Assembly: GCF_021730305.1 (NCBI RefSeq)
Contig: NZ_CP032674.1
Coordinates: 3,829,001-3,893,000 of the forward strand
Length of the DNA: 64,000 nucleotides
Origin: Xanthobacter sp. YC-JY1
GTDB taxonomy: Bacteria; Pseudomonadota; Alphaproteobacteria; Rhizobiales; Xanthobacteraceae
Direction: 5' to 3'
Shown: one piece after another, positions 50,767 through 59,799 of the stretch
How positions within the stretch are numbered: the stretch's first letter is position 1
Layout of the letters: each line of letters starts with the position of its first letter
Notes under the pieces: generated by a model
What the model was told of the DNA's origin: nothing
What the model saw: the letters and a program-made list of their open reading frames with translations, nothing else
Database searches by the model: none
Position numbers and translations under genes: made by a program

Positions 50767-53370
50767 TCACAGCCACAGCACCTGCCTCCGAAGGTCGAGG
50801 TCGCGCGCCAGCGGCCGGGCGGGGCCTTCGTGGACCACCTCGCCGCGCTCCAGCACCACCGCGCGGTCGGCGAGGTTCAGCACCACGTCGAGATGGTGAT
50901 CGACGATGACGAGGGTGAGCGAGCGGCGCAGCCGGTCGAAGGCGTCGAACAATTCTTCCGTCACCGCCGGGGACAGGCCCTCGAAGGGCTCGTCCAGCAG
51001 CAGCACGCGGGTGTCGCCCATGAGCGCGCGGGCCACCGCCACCATCTGCTGCTCGCCGCCGGAGAGGAGGTCGGCCGGCGTGTCCATGCGCACCTTGAGG
51101 CGGGGGAAGAGGTCCAGCACCTCCTCCTCGCTGAAATGCTTGCCGGCCCCGGTGATGCGCTTCAGACGCCCGAGTTCGAGATTGTGGCGCACGCTCATGC
51201 CGTGGAACAACGCCCGCCCCTGCGGCACATAGCCGACGCCGCGCCGGGCGATGGCGGCGGAGGAGAGGCCCATGAGTTCCTCACCCGCCAAGGTCAGAGA
51301 CCCGTTCATGGGCTTGACGATGCCGGTGATGGCCTTGAGCAGGGTAGACTTGCCCGCCCCGTTGCGGCCGAGCAGCGCGAGGATCTCGCCCTCCTTCGCC
51401 TCCAGCGAGACGCCGGCGAGGATGCGGCTCTTGCCGTAGAAGGCGTCGATGCCGTGGAGCCTCAGCATAACGGTGTCGGTGGCGGCGGATTCGAGGTCGC
51501 GGGCGGCAAGGGCGGCGGCGCCGGAGCCGATATAGACCTCCTGCACGCGCTTGTCGGAGCGCGCATCCTCCACCGTGCCGTCCACCAGCACCGCGCCATC
51601 GGCCATCACGGTCACCGCGTCTGCCAGCTCGAACACCCGGTCGATGTCGTGCTCCACGAGCAGCACCGGCACCTCGGCGGAAATGTCCTTGATGAGGTTG
51701 GAGACGCGGTTGCGCTCCGCCGCCGCAAGGCCCGCCAAAGGCTCGTCCAGCAGCAGCACGCGCGGGCGGGAAGTGAGCGCGAGGCCCATGTCCAGCAGGC
51801 GCTGCCCGCCATAGGAGAGCGCACCCGCCTCCGCCCGTTCCATGCCGGCGACCCCGAGGAAGGCCACCATCTCCGCCGTCTCGGCGTTGATCTCAGGGAT
51901 GGCGGCGGCATCGCGCCACGGGTTGAGACGGCTCTTGTGGGTGGCCTGCACGCCGAGGCGCAGGTTTTCCTCCACCGAGAGGGTCGGGAACAGGTTGGTG
52001 ATCTGGAAGGAGCGCGCGAGGCCCTTCATGCACACGGCGTTGGGCGAGAGCCCGTCGATGCGCTCTCCGGCGAGGCGGATCTCGCCGGAATTGGGCGGGA
52101 ACATGCCGGAGATCATGTTGAAGGTGGAGGTCTTGCCCGCGCCGTTGGGGCCGATGAGGGCGTGGAGCGTCCGGTCCTTCACCGCCACCGCGCCCGACCG
52201 CACGGCCTTGATGGCGCCGAAGCCCAGGGCGAGGTTCTTCGCCTCCAGGAGCGGCGCGGGGCTCTCCCACCGCGCCCGGGCGGTGAGGGACGACGGCAGG
52301 GGCCGCCGCTCCGCCGAGGTGCGCCGGCCCATGGCGGCGGCCTCGACGGTCTTCTTGCGGAGCGGCGCCAGCAGCCGGCCGGCGACGCCGACGAGCCCGG
52401 TGGGCGAGAAGACGATGAAGGCCATGAACAGCAGGCCGAACCAGAACAGCCAGTTCGCCGTCCACATGGACAGGAACTCGCGGAACAGCACGAAGAACAG
52501 CGCGCCCAGGGCCGGCCCGAGGAAGGAGCGCATGCCGCCGATGACCACCATGGCCAGAAGCTCGCCGGAGAAGGCGATGGCGATGGGATCGGCCGAGGCG
52601 AAGCGGTGGTTGAAGGCGAGCAGCGCCCCGGCGAACGCCGTGAGGCCGGCCGAGAGGGTGAAGCAGGCGATCTTGTAGGCCCGCGTATCGTAGCCGATGA
52701 AGCGCGCCCGCTGCTCGTTCTCGCGGATGGCGACCAGCACCGTGCCCACCGGCGAGCGCACGAAGCGCTGGAGGGTGAGGATGATGAGGAAGGCCGCCAC
52801 CGCCACCACCCAGTAGAAGGTGGCGTTGCGATCCACATCGAGGCCGAGGAAGGGGCCGCGATTGACGCCGCCGAGGCCGTTCTCGCCGCCGGTCACGGCG
52901 GTCCAGCGGAAGGCGACGGTATAAGCGAGCGCCGTCAGCGCCAGCGTCAGCAGGGAGAAATAGACGCCGCGCCGGCGCAGCACCACATAGCCCACCGGGA
53001 TGGCCGCCAGCGTCACCAGCACCGCCGCCGGGATGGCGAGCACGAGGCCCCAGTCCGGAAACAGCCGCTGCTGGAGGAGCGCCGCCGCATACGCGCCGAG
53101 GCCGAACCAGGCGCCATGGCCGAAAGAGACGAGGCCGGTGTAGCCGACGAGCAGGTTCAGCGCCATGCAGGCGAGGGCGAGGATCACCACGTCGGTCGCG
53201 GACGTCACCGTCAGTCCGAGGGCGGAGAGCAGCGCCGGCAGCACGGCGAGCGCCGCGGCGGCGACGATGAGGTTGGCATTGCGGGCGAGCATCGCGGCTC
53301 CTGAGGCGGGAGGGGTCGCAGTCACGAAAGGGGCGGCGGAGGCGGCGGGCGCGGGAGAGGCCTTGGGCAT
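50767..53370 (-). CDS. LivM-LivG-LivF fusion: branched-chain-type ABC permease and two ATPases in one protein
   Basis: One uninterrupted frame of 867 residues joins three proteins that are normally separate. About 30-335 is a LivM permease (LLVGYTGLVSFGHGAWFGLGAY, YKIACFTLSAGLTAFAGALLA). A linker of about 50 residues (RKKTVEAAAMGRRTSAERR) leads to a LivG-type ATPase: Walker A GPNGAGKT near 406, LSYGGQRLLD, VLLLDEPLAGL, VEHDIDRVFELAD. A second linker leads to a LivF-type ATPase: GRNGAGKS near 667, YVPQGRALFHGMSVRHNL, LLSGGEQQMVAVARAL, VLLLDEPFEGLSP. The ATG at 53370 is five bases past livH. With LivH and the binding protein it forms an amino-acid or amide importer for the BKACE pathway genes downstream. 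Confidence 0.9.
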   Translation of the reverse strand: MPKASPAPAASAAPFVTATPPASGAAMLARNANLIVAAAALAVLPALLSALGLTVTSATDVVILALACMALNLLVGYTGLVSFGHGAWFGLGAYAAALLQQRLFPDWGLVLAIPAAVLVTLAAIPVGYVVLRRRGVYFSLLTLALTALAYTVAFRWTAVTGGENGLGGVNRGPFLGLDVDRNATFYWVVAVAAFLIILTLQRFVRSPVGTVLVAIRENEQRARFIGYDTRAYKIACFTLSAGLTAFAGALLAFNHRFASADPIAIAFSGELLAMVVIGGMRSFLGPALGALFFVLFREFLSMWTANWLFWFGLLFMAFIVFSPTGLVGVAGRLLAPLRKKTVEAAAMGRRTSAERRPLPSSLTARARWESPAPLLEAKNLALGFGAIKAVRSGAVAVKDRTLHALIGPNGAGKTSTFNMISGMFPPNSGEIRLAGERIDGLSPNAVCMKGLARSFQITNLFPTLSVEENLRLGVQATHKSRLNPWRDAAAIPEINAETAEMVAFLGVAGMERAEAGALSYGGQRLLDMGLALTSRPRVLLLDEPLAGLAAAERNRVSNLIKDISAEVPVLLVEHDIDRVFELADAVTVMADGAVLVDGTVEDARSDKRVQEVYIGSGAAALAARDLESAATDTVMLRLHGIDAFYGKSRILAGVSLEAKEGEILALLGRNGAGKSTLLKAITGIVKPMNGSLTLAGEELMGLSSAAIARRGVGYVPQGRALFHGMSVRHNLELGRLKRITGAGKHFSEEEVLDLFPRLKVRMDTPADLLSGGEQQMVAVARALMGDTRVLLLDEPFEGLSPAVTEELFDAFDRLRRSLTLVIVDHHLDVVLNLADRAVVLERGEVVHEGPARPLARDLDLRRQVLWL

Positions 53371-53375
53371 GTCGG

Positions 53376-54257
53376 TCACTCGAAGCGCAGGATGCGCTCG
53401 CCGAACAGGCCGCGCGGACGGGTGAGCAGCACCGCAAGCATCAGGACGTACATGGACGCCTCGGCCGCGGGCGGGATGAAATAGACGGTGAGGCCGCGCA
53501 CAAGGCCCACCAGCAGCCCCGCCGCCACCACGCCCCAGAAGGAGCCGAGGCCGCCGATGACCACCACCACGAAGGCGGCGGTGAGGATTTCCGAGCCCAT
53601 GGCCGGATGCACGCCGGAAATGGGCGCGAGCATGATGCCGGCGAGGCCCGCAAGGCCGATGCCGATGGCCGCCACTGCCGTCAGATAGGGGGTGAGCGAG
53701 ATGCCCAGCGCGCCCACCATGTCCGGGTTCTGCACCCCGGCCCGCACCACGCGGCCGAAGGCGGTGCGCTGGAGCAGCAGCCACAGGCCGAGCACCGCCG
53801 CCGCCGCCACCACCAGAATGGCGAGGCGATAGCGCGAATAGATGAAGTCGCCGAGGAACACCTGGCCCTTCAGGAAGGCAGGGATGGAGAAGGGAATGGG
53901 CGTGGCGCCGAAGGCCATGCGCAGCGCCTGCTCGATCACCATGGCGAGGCCGAAGGTGAGCAGCAAGGAGAGGATGGGATCGGCCCGGTAGAAGCGCGAG
54001 AACAAGGTGCGCTCGATGACCATGCCGATGAGCGCCACGGAGAGAGGCGCGGCGACGAAGGCGGCGGGAAAGCCGAAGCGGTTGCCGACCTCGACGCCGA
54101 TATAGGCGCCGATGGCATAGAAGCCGCCATGGGCGAGGTTCACGATGCCGCCGAGGGAGAAGATGAGCGAGAGGCCGAGGGCGATCAGCAGATAGGCGAC
54201 ACCCACCAGAAGCCCGTTGAGCAATTGCTCGATGAGGAAGACGAGTTCCATGGGCAT
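53376..54257 (-). CDS. livH: Branched-chain amino acid-type ABC permease (LivH)
   Basis: A 293-residue permease with about eight segments. Family patterns are EQLLNGLLVGVAYLLIALGL and IVNLAHGGFYAIGAYIGV at the N-terminus, and the late GGLGSFWGVVAAGLLVGLVRG. The ATG at 54257 follows GGAGAAGACTTC; the codons upstream are part of a longer open frame. It is the partner of the LivM part of the fusion protein encoded right behind it. Confidence 0.9.
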   Translation of the reverse strand: MPMELVFLIEQLLNGLLVGVAYLLIALGLSLIFSLGGIVNLAHGGFYAIGAYIGVEVGNRFGFPAAFVAAPLSVALIGMVIERTLFSRFYRADPILSLLLTFGLAMVIEQALRMAFGATPIPFSIPAFLKGQVFLGDFIYSRYRLAILVVAAAAVLGLWLLLQRTAFGRVVRAGVQNPDMVGALGISLTPYLTAVAAIGIGLAGLAGIMLAPISGVHPAMGSEILTAAFVVVVIGGLGSFWGVVAAGLLVGLVRGLTVYFIPPAAEASMYVLMLAVLLTRPRGLFGERILRFE

Positions 54258-54289
54258 GAAGTCTTCTCCGGCCTGAATACCGATCAAAA

Positions 54290-54539
54290 GCCCTCTCCCT
54301 TGCGGGAGAGGGGAGGCGTTTGCGCCCCGGACCAGCGATGGCGGAGCCGGAGCGCCGAGCCGGGGTCTAGCGGAAAGTTCGGCGAAGCCGGCAAAGCCCC
54401 GCCACCCTCCCCGCTTGAGCCGCCTTCGGCGAACCCTTGCGCTGGGCCCCGGCTCGCATTCCGCTCACGCTGCATGCGTCCGGGGCGCGAGGGCGGTGCA
54501 GGAGCGGGCCGAACGCCCTCTCCCGCAAGGGGAGAGGGG
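54290..54539. repeat. Intergenic palindromic repeat, family A, copy 3 (long middle)
   Basis: End hairpins GCCCTCTCCCTTGCGGGAGA (54290 on) and CCCTCTCCCGCAAGGGGAGA (54516 on) match the other family A copies, but about 200 bases of unrelated sequence (GGACCAGCGATGGCGGAGCC and similar) lie between. It separates the binding-protein gene from livH. Confidence 0.7.
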
Positions 54540-54547
54540 AGGAATCC

Positions 54548-55828
54548 TCACCCCGCAGGGAAGGTGCAGGCGTTCTCTTCCGGGGTGGGGGCGATGGCGG
54601 AAAGGGCGGTCTCGGCGCCCGGCACCGCAGGGCCGAGGATCATGAGGTCCCACTGGTCCTTGACCTCCGCCACCGGCCGGGCGGTGACGGTGTACATCTC
54701 CTGGATGAGCTGGTGGTCCCAGGAGCGGAAATAACCCTTGCGCGCCTTGAGGATATCCAGCTCCGGTTCCTTCTCGAAGAAGGCGATGAGGTCGGCCGCG
54801 GTCGTGCTCTTGGTCTCGATCATAGCGCGGGCCACGCACTTGGTGGCGACATAATCGCCCCAGGCTTGGTTCTCCGGCGGCTTGCCGAACTTCTTCACGA
54901 AGGCCGCGACGAAGGCCTTCGAGCCGGGGGTCGGCACATCATGGTGCCAGATCATGGGCCAGATGCCGCCGAAGGTGCCCTTGCCCGCGCCCCAGGCCAC
55001 CGCCGTATCGAAGCCGAAGCCGCCGAACGGATACTTGAGGCCGAATTCCGAATACTGCTTGATGAAGTTGGTGATCTGGTTGCCGGCGAGGTTGGAGATC
55101 ACCACGTCGGGGCGCGCCTGACGCACCTTGAGCAGATAGGGCGAGAAGTCCGTCGCGTCCGTGGGCACCAGCTCATCCGCAACCACCTCGCCACCATTCT
55201 GGGCGATGTAGCGCTTGGCGACGCGGGAGAGATCGTGGCCGAAGGCGTAATCGGCGGTGAGGAAGAAGAGCTTCTTGCCCTTGATGAGGCCGTCGCGCAG
55301 CATCGCCGCGCCCACCGCCTTCACATATTGGGTATTGGCGCCTTCCACATGGAACATGTAGCGGTTGCAATCCTTGCCGCGCAGGGCATCGGAATTGCCG
55401 CCGGTATTGACGAATACGGTCTTGTTGCGCGCCGCGACCTGCGCGATGGCCAGCGCCGAGGCGGAGGAAATCTCGCCCACGATCACCGCCGCCTTGTCGC
55501 GCTCGATGTAGCGCTCCGCCTTGGAGGAGGCGGTGGCGGGGTTCACGCTGTCTTCCATCACCAGGTTGATCTTGCGGCCATTGATGCCGCCGGCCGCGTT
55601 CAGCTCCTCCACCGCGAGCTGCACGCCCATCTGGCCGTAGGCGCCGAGCGGGCCGAGGAAGCCGGTGAGCGGGGTGAGGTGGCCGAAGGTCACGGTGTCG
55701 GCCTGCGCCTTCACGATGGCCGGCATGCCGACGCCGCCGAGAAGCGCGGCCGCGCCGACGCCCTTCAGGAGCGTGCGACGACCGACGGATGCGGACGCAA
55801 TGCGGGCGTGATGGGGAATGTCGTTCAC
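54548..55828 (-). CDS. ABC transporter substrate-binding protein (LivK/amide-binding type)
   Basis: About 426 residues with a twin-arginine-like leader (VGRRTLLKGVGAAALLGGV, cleavage after IVKAQ). The mature part starts TVTFGHLTPLTGFLGPLGAY and has AVEELNAAGGINGRKINLV, VGEISSASALAIAQVA, FFLTADYAFGHDLSRVAKR and PDVVISNLAGNQITNFIKQ: the peripla-BP-6 fold used for branched-chain amino acids, amides and related compounds. The GTG at 55828 has GGGAGGAGAC upstream; an ATG at 55846 would overlap that site. It is first in the operon, divergent from the GntR gene. The ligand is unknown. Confidence 0.88.
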   Translation of the reverse strand: MNDIPHHARIASASVGRRTLLKGVGAAALLGGVGMPAIVKAQADTVTFGHLTPLTGFLGPLGAYGQMGVQLAVEELNAAGGINGRKINLVMEDSVNPATASSKAERYIERDKAAVIVGEISSASALAIAQVAARNKTVFVNTGGNSDALRGKDCNRYMFHVEGANTQYVKAVGAAMLRDGLIKGKKLFFLTADYAFGHDLSRVAKRYIAQNGGEVVADELVPTDATDFSPYLLKVRQARPDVVISNLAGNQITNFIKQYSEFGLKYPFGGFGFDTAVAWGAGKGTFGGIWPMIWHHDVPTPGSKAFVAAFVKKFGKPPENQAWGDYVATKCVARAMIETKSTTAADLIAFFEKEPELDILKARKGYFRSWDHQLIQEMYTVTARPVAEVKDQWDLMILGPAVPGAETALSAIAPTPEENACTFPAG

Positions 55829-55923
55829 GGCGTCGTCTCCTCCCATGGATCCGGCTGGACGTTGCGGCGGCAGGATTTTTCCCGTTCGGACCGCACCGGA
55901 ATGATTGCCGACTGGCTCGGCTA

Positions 55924-55951
55924 TCTGTTATCTGTGATCACACATAGCAGA
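55924..55951. promoter_or_regulatory. 28-base near-perfect palindrome in the GntR/ABC divergent promoter
   Basis: Ends TCTG and CAGA, centre TGTGATCACA (55933-55942), with TAT/ATA in between; 24 of 28 bases are symmetrical. The TGT-N4-ACA centre is the form expected for FCD-type GntR regulators. It lies eight bases before the GntR ATG and about 100 bases before the ABC operon start. Confidence 0.75.
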
Positions 55952-55959
55952 CGCGGATC

Positions 55960-56715
55960 ATGGAACACAAGACACCTTCCACCGGAGACGGCGATGCCGG
56001 AGAGGTCCGCGGCGAAGAGCCGGCGGTCACGCTCGATGCCCGCGTCGGCCGCATCGTCCGCCAGACATTGGCCGATCAGGTCTATGGCGATCTGAAGGAG
56101 CTGCTGCTCTCCGGCCGCGCCGCGCCGGGCGAGCGCTTCACCCTGCGCGGGCTCGCCGCCGCCATCGGCACCAGCGCCATGCCGGTGCGCGAGGCGGTGT
56201 CACGGCTGGTCGCCGAGAATGCGCTGGAAGTGCTGCCCAACCGCGCCGTGCGCGTGCCCCTCATGTCCCGCGCCCGCTTCGCCGAACTGCGGCTCATCCG
56301 CACGAGCCTTGAAGGCCTCGCCGCCGCCACCGCCGCCCGCGAGGCGACGGATGATGAGATCGCCGAGGTGATCCGCTGCGAGCGCGCCTTCGCCGCCGAG
56401 CGCGACAAGAAGAAGCCGGACGGCGCCGCCGCCATGCGCCACAACAAGGACCTGCACTTCGCCCTCTACCGCGCCGCCCACCTGCCCACCCTCATGGGCA
56501 TGATAGAGGGTCTCTGGCTGCAGATCGGCCCCGTGCTCAACCTCGACTTCCGCGCCGGTCCGGAGCGGGTGCGGCAGGGGGAGGCCCACCTCCACCACGC
56601 TCAGCTCGTCGCCGCCCTCAAGGCCCGCGATTCGGACGCGGCACGGGACGCCTTGGTCGCCGATATCTGGAGTGCGGGCGACTTCATCCTCTCGCGCGAC
56701 GTGCTTCCGGACTGA
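55960..56715 (+). CDS. GntR/FCD-family regulator
   Basis: A 251-residue regulator with an N-terminal acidic tail, winged helix (QTLADQVYGDLKELLLSG, AIGTSAMPVREAVSRLVAE) and FCD domain (MRHNKDLHFALYRAAHLPTL, HLHHAQLVAALKARD with ligand/metal histidines). The ATG at 55960 lacks a clear ribosome site and is very close to the operator, suggesting a short-leader or leaderless transcript. It likely controls the divergent ABC-BKACE operon and itself, and perhaps the SDR gene 72 bases downstream. Confidence 0.87.
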   Translation: MEHKTPSTGDGDAGEVRGEEPAVTLDARVGRIVRQTLADQVYGDLKELLLSGRAAPGERFTLRGLAAAIGTSAMPVREAVSRLVAENALEVLPNRAVRVPLMSRARFAELRLIRTSLEGLAAATAAREATDDEIAEVIRCERAFAAERDKKKPDGAAAMRHNKDLHFALYRAAHLPTLMGMIEGLWLQIGPVLNLDFRAGPERVRQGEAHLHHAQLVAALKARDSDAARDALVADIWSAGDFILSRDVLPD

Positions 56716-56787
56716 CTCGATTCCGAACACGCGCCGAACGGCACCTGACACCACCGATACCCCACAAGAAAACCTCGGGAGAACGCC

Positions 56788-57564
56788 ATGGACCTCGGCA
56801 TTGCCGGCATCCGAGTCATCGTCACCGCCGGCGCCGGCGGCATCGGCCTGGAGATCGCCCGCGCCTTCCTGAAAGAGGGCGCGAAGGTCGAAGTCTGCGA
56901 TGTGGACGATGCCGCCCTGGAAGCCCTCGGCGACACCGCCCCGGGGGCCACCGGAACCTGGTGCGACGTGTCCGACCGCGCCTCCGTCGCCGCCTTCATG
57001 GAGGGCGCGCTGGGGCGTCTCGGCGGCCTCGATGTGCTTGTAAACAATGCGGGAATCGCTGGCCCCACCGGCCGCGTGGACCAGATTTCTCCGGAGGACT
57101 GGGACCGCACTCTGGCGGTGGACATCACCGGCCACTTCAACGTCACCCGCCTCGCCGTGCCGGCCCTGAAGGAGAGCGAAAACGCCTCCATCATCGGCCT
57201 GTCCTCGGCCGCCGGCCGCTTTGGCTTTCCCCTGCGCTCGCCTTATGCGGCGGCGAAATGGGGGGTGGTGGGCTTCATCAAGTCCCTGGCCATGGAGCTG
57301 GGCGAATTCGGTATACGCGCCAATGCCATACTGCCCGGATCGGTAGACGGTCCGCGCATCCGCTCGGTGTTCGAGAACAAGGCGCGCGAGCGCAACATGT
57401 CCATGGAGGAGGTGCAGGCGATGGCCCTCTCCGCCACTTCTCTGAAGCGCCTCATCCCGCCGCAACACCTTGCCAATGTTGCGGTTTTCCTGTCATCTCC
57501 GATGGGCTCCACCATCTCCGGCCAGGCCATCGCGGTGGACGGCGACATGCAGATGCTGGTGTAG
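56788..57564 (+). CDS. Short-chain dehydrogenase/reductase
   Basis: A 258-residue classical SDR. Cofactor motif TAGAGGIG at 13-20 (with Ala where many have Gly), NNAG after DVLV, catalytic Ser in SSAAGRFGF and Tyr/Lys in SPYAAAKWGVVG. AGAACGCC-type site weak, GGGAG seven bases before the ATG. It follows gntR on the same strand. It could oxidise a hydroxy acid in the same catabolic route; the substrate is not evident. Confidence 0.87.
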   Translation: MDLGIAGIRVIVTAGAGGIGLEIARAFLKEGAKVEVCDVDDAALEALGDTAPGATGTWCDVSDRASVAAFMEGALGRLGGLDVLVNNAGIAGPTGRVDQISPEDWDRTLAVDITGHFNVTRLAVPALKESENASIIGLSSAAGRFGFPLRSPYAAAKWGVVGFIKSLAMELGEFGIRANAILPGSVDGPRIRSVFENKARERNMSMEEVQAMALSATSLKRLIPPQHLANVAVFLSSPMGSTISGQAIAVDGDMQMLV

Positions 57565-57577
57565 GCGCCTGAACCGC

Positions 57578-57621
57578 CGCCGCCCTCCAGCCCAGCCGGA
57601 GGGCGGCGAAAGTTCTTTCTT
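57578..57621 (+). terminator. Terminator between the SDR and aldehyde dehydrogenase genes
   Basis: CGCCGCCCTCC / GGAGGGCGGCG stem (11 pairs) followed by AAAGTTCTTTCTT. Placed between convergent genes, it probably ends the SDR transcript. Confidence 0.75.
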
Positions 57622-57630
57622 ACCTGAGGG

Positions 57631-59073
57631 TTAGATCCCGGCCTGCGACACGAACTTGGGGTTCAGATAGGCCTCGATGGCCTCCGAGCCGCCCTCAGAG
57701 CCATAGCCGGAATCCTTGATGCCGCCGAAGGGAACCTCAGGCAGCGCAAGGCCCAGATGGTTGATGGTCATCATGCCCGCCTGCACCCGGTGCGCCACCT
57801 GCTGGGCGGTCTTGGCCGAGCGGGTATAGGCATAGGAGGCAAGGCCATAGGGCAGCCGGTTGGCCTCGGTGACGGCCTCCTCGAAATCCGAGAAGGGCAG
57901 CATCATGGCCAGCGGACCGAACGGCTCCTCGTTCATCATCCGCATCTCGCGGGTGACGCCCGTGACCACCGTGGGCTCGAAGAAATAGCCTTTGTTTCCA
58001 ATGCGTGCGCCACCGGTCGCCACCTCGGCCCCCTTCTGGCGGGCATCGGCGATCAGGGCTTCCATGGCCGGGATGCGGCGCTCGTTGGCAAGCGGGCCCA
58101 TGGTGGTGCCGGCGTCCAAGCCATTGCCCACCTTCACCGCCTTAGCGACCGTGACGAAGGCATCCACAAACTCCTCGTAGACGTTCTCCTGAATGAGGTA
58201 GCGGGTCGGCGAAACGCACACCTGCCCGGCATTGCGGAACTTGGCGGTGGCGATCTGCTTGGCCGCGGCGGTCACGTCCGCATCGTCAAAGACAATGACC
58301 GGCGAATGGCCCCCCAGCTCCATGGTGGCGCGCTTCATGTGCTCGCCCGCCAGCGCCGCCAGCCGCTTGCCCACGGGCGTGGAGCCGGTGAAGGTGATCT
58401 TGCGGATGGTCGGGTGCGGAATGAGATATTCGCTCACTTCCGCCGGCACGCCATAGACGAGGCCGATGACGCCGGCCGGAATGCCCACGTCCACGAAGGC
58501 GCGGATCAGCTCGGCGGGCGAGGCGGGCGTCTCCTCGGGCGCCTTAACGATGATGGAGCAGCCCGCCGCCAGCGCGCCGCACAGCTTGCGCACCACCTGG
58601 TTGATGGGGAAGTTCCACGGCGTGAAGGCCGCCACCGGCCCCACCGGCTCCTTGATGACGAGCTGATAGACGCCGGGCGCGCGGGCGGGAATGACGCGGC
58701 CATAGGCGCGGCGGGCTTCCTCGGCGAACCAGTCGATGATGTCGGCGGCCGCCAGCGTCTCCATCCGCGCCTCGACCAGCGGCTTGCCCTGCTCCAGCGT
58801 CATCAGCCGAGCGATGCCGTCGGCGCGCTCGCGCAGCAGGTCGGCGGCCTTGCGCATGAGCTTGGACCGCTCAAAAGCCGACACCTTGCTCCAGGTCGCG
58901 AAGCCGCGCTGGGTGGCCTCCAGCGCCGCGTCGAGGTCGGCGCGCGAGCAGTGGGCGACCGAGCCGATCTCCTCCTCCGTGGCAGGATTGATGACCGGGA
59001 TGCGGCGGCCCCCCTCGGCATCGCGCCAGACACCGTCGATGTGGAGCTGGACGTTGGGATAGGCGTCGGACAT
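57631..59073 (-). CDS. gabD: NAD(P)-dependent aldehyde dehydrogenase, succinate-semialdehyde type (GabD-like)
   Basis: A 480-residue aldehyde dehydrogenase. [20 protein letters not shown] with Asn154, [22 protein letters not shown], the general-base Glu252 in [16 protein letters not shown] and the nucleophile Cys286 in [13 protein letters not shown] are all present. The [15 protein letters not shown]-terminus and [11 protein letters not shown] resemble GabD-like succinate/glutarate semialdehyde dehydrogenases. AGGAGGAAG precedes the ATG at 59073. It is a single gene; a link to GABA or another semialdehyde from the neighbouring pathway is possible. Confidence 0.88.
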   Translation of the reverse strand: MSDAYPNVQLHIDGVWRDAEGGRRIPVINPATEEEIGSVAHCSRADLDAALEATQRGFATWSKVSAFERSKLMRKAADLLRERADGIARLMTLEQGKPLVEARMETLAAADIIDWFAEEARRAYGRVIPARAPGVYQLVIKEPVGPVAAFTPWNFPINQVVRKLCGALAAGCSIIVKAPEETPASPAELIRAFVDVGIPAGVIGLVYGVPAEVSEYLIPHPTIRKITFTGSTPVGKRLAALAGEHMKRATMELGGHSPVIVFDDADVTAAAKQIATAKFRNAGQVCVSPTRYLIQENVYEEFVDAFVTVAKAVKVGNGLDAGTTMGPLANERRIPAMEALIADARQKGAEVATGGARIGNKGYFFEPTVVTGVTREMRMMNEEPFGPLAMMLPFSDFEEAVTEANRLPYGLASYAYTRSAKTAQQVAHRVQAGMMTINHLGLALPEVPFGGIKDSGYGSEGGSEAIEAYLNPKFVSQAGI

Positions 59074-59367
59074 TTGGCTTCCTCCTAGGGGCGCCGCACC
59101 GTGGACCGCGCGGGCGCCGGTCGAATCGGGCGTTCGAATCGGGCCTTGCGCCCCGGTGCGCCGTGGGCCGCCGTTCTTCGACCATCTGGCGAAGCGTGAC
59201 GGGAGACGAGACCGGATGTGGAATGGCGGGCAGGCGCCGGGGCGGGCGGTCATCCTATGCGGCAAAGGTGCAATTGAGAACCTGCGGTGCGCGCGGGGAA
59301 ACCGGGGGGAGGTCCGCAGCGTTGGCATGGCTGGACGGCGAAACGCCGGGCCAGTCCGGAGGACCCC

Positions 59368-59661
59368 ATGAACACCGCGAACCTGCAATTGGAAGGCGTG
59401 CTTCTCGCCTTGTCACGCCTGCTTGAGACCATGCGGCATAAGGGCCTCCTCACATCCGGAGAGATCGAGACGGCACTCGCCGAGGCGGAGGACGCCTGCC
59501 GCCGCGATGCCGCCTGCCGCACCATCAGCCCGGGGCAGGCCGAAGGGGTGCTGTTTCCCATCCGCTTCCTGCGCGCGGCCACCAATCGCCAGGAAGGCAC
59601 GGCCCCGACCTTCACCGACATCGCCACGTCCATCGGCGAGAACAAGGACAGGCACGGCTGA
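59368..59661 (+). CDS. Small conserved hypothetical protein
   Basis: A 97-residue helical, soluble protein: [40 protein letters not shown], then a linker ([19 protein letters not shown]) and a polar C-terminus. Two cysteines lie in [20 protein letters not shown] precedes the ATG. No family is recognised with confidence. It stands alone before the HlyD/FUSC pair. Confidence 0.65.
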   Translation: MNTANLQLEGVLLALSRLLETMRHKGLLTSGEIETALAEAEDACRRDAACRTISPGQAEGVLFPIRFLRAATNRQEGTAPTFTDIATSIGENKDRHG

Positions 59662-59799
59662 GCCGGCGTAGGGCGCCGGAGCTTCTCAAATCCGGCTCTG
59701 GCGCCGAGGGGTTCCCAAAGGGTATCAAGCGGGGGTACGCCCCGGCGCGGCGGGCGGTTGACCTCCGCATCCGCGGAGCGGTTCTGTGGGGAGGCGCCG

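Noticed and set aside
50767-53370. Sequencing error joining livM, livG and livF
   Set aside because: The joints contain real linker sequence of tens of residues in frame, not a single slipped base, and all motifs are intact; kept as a fusion, though raw reads would settle it.
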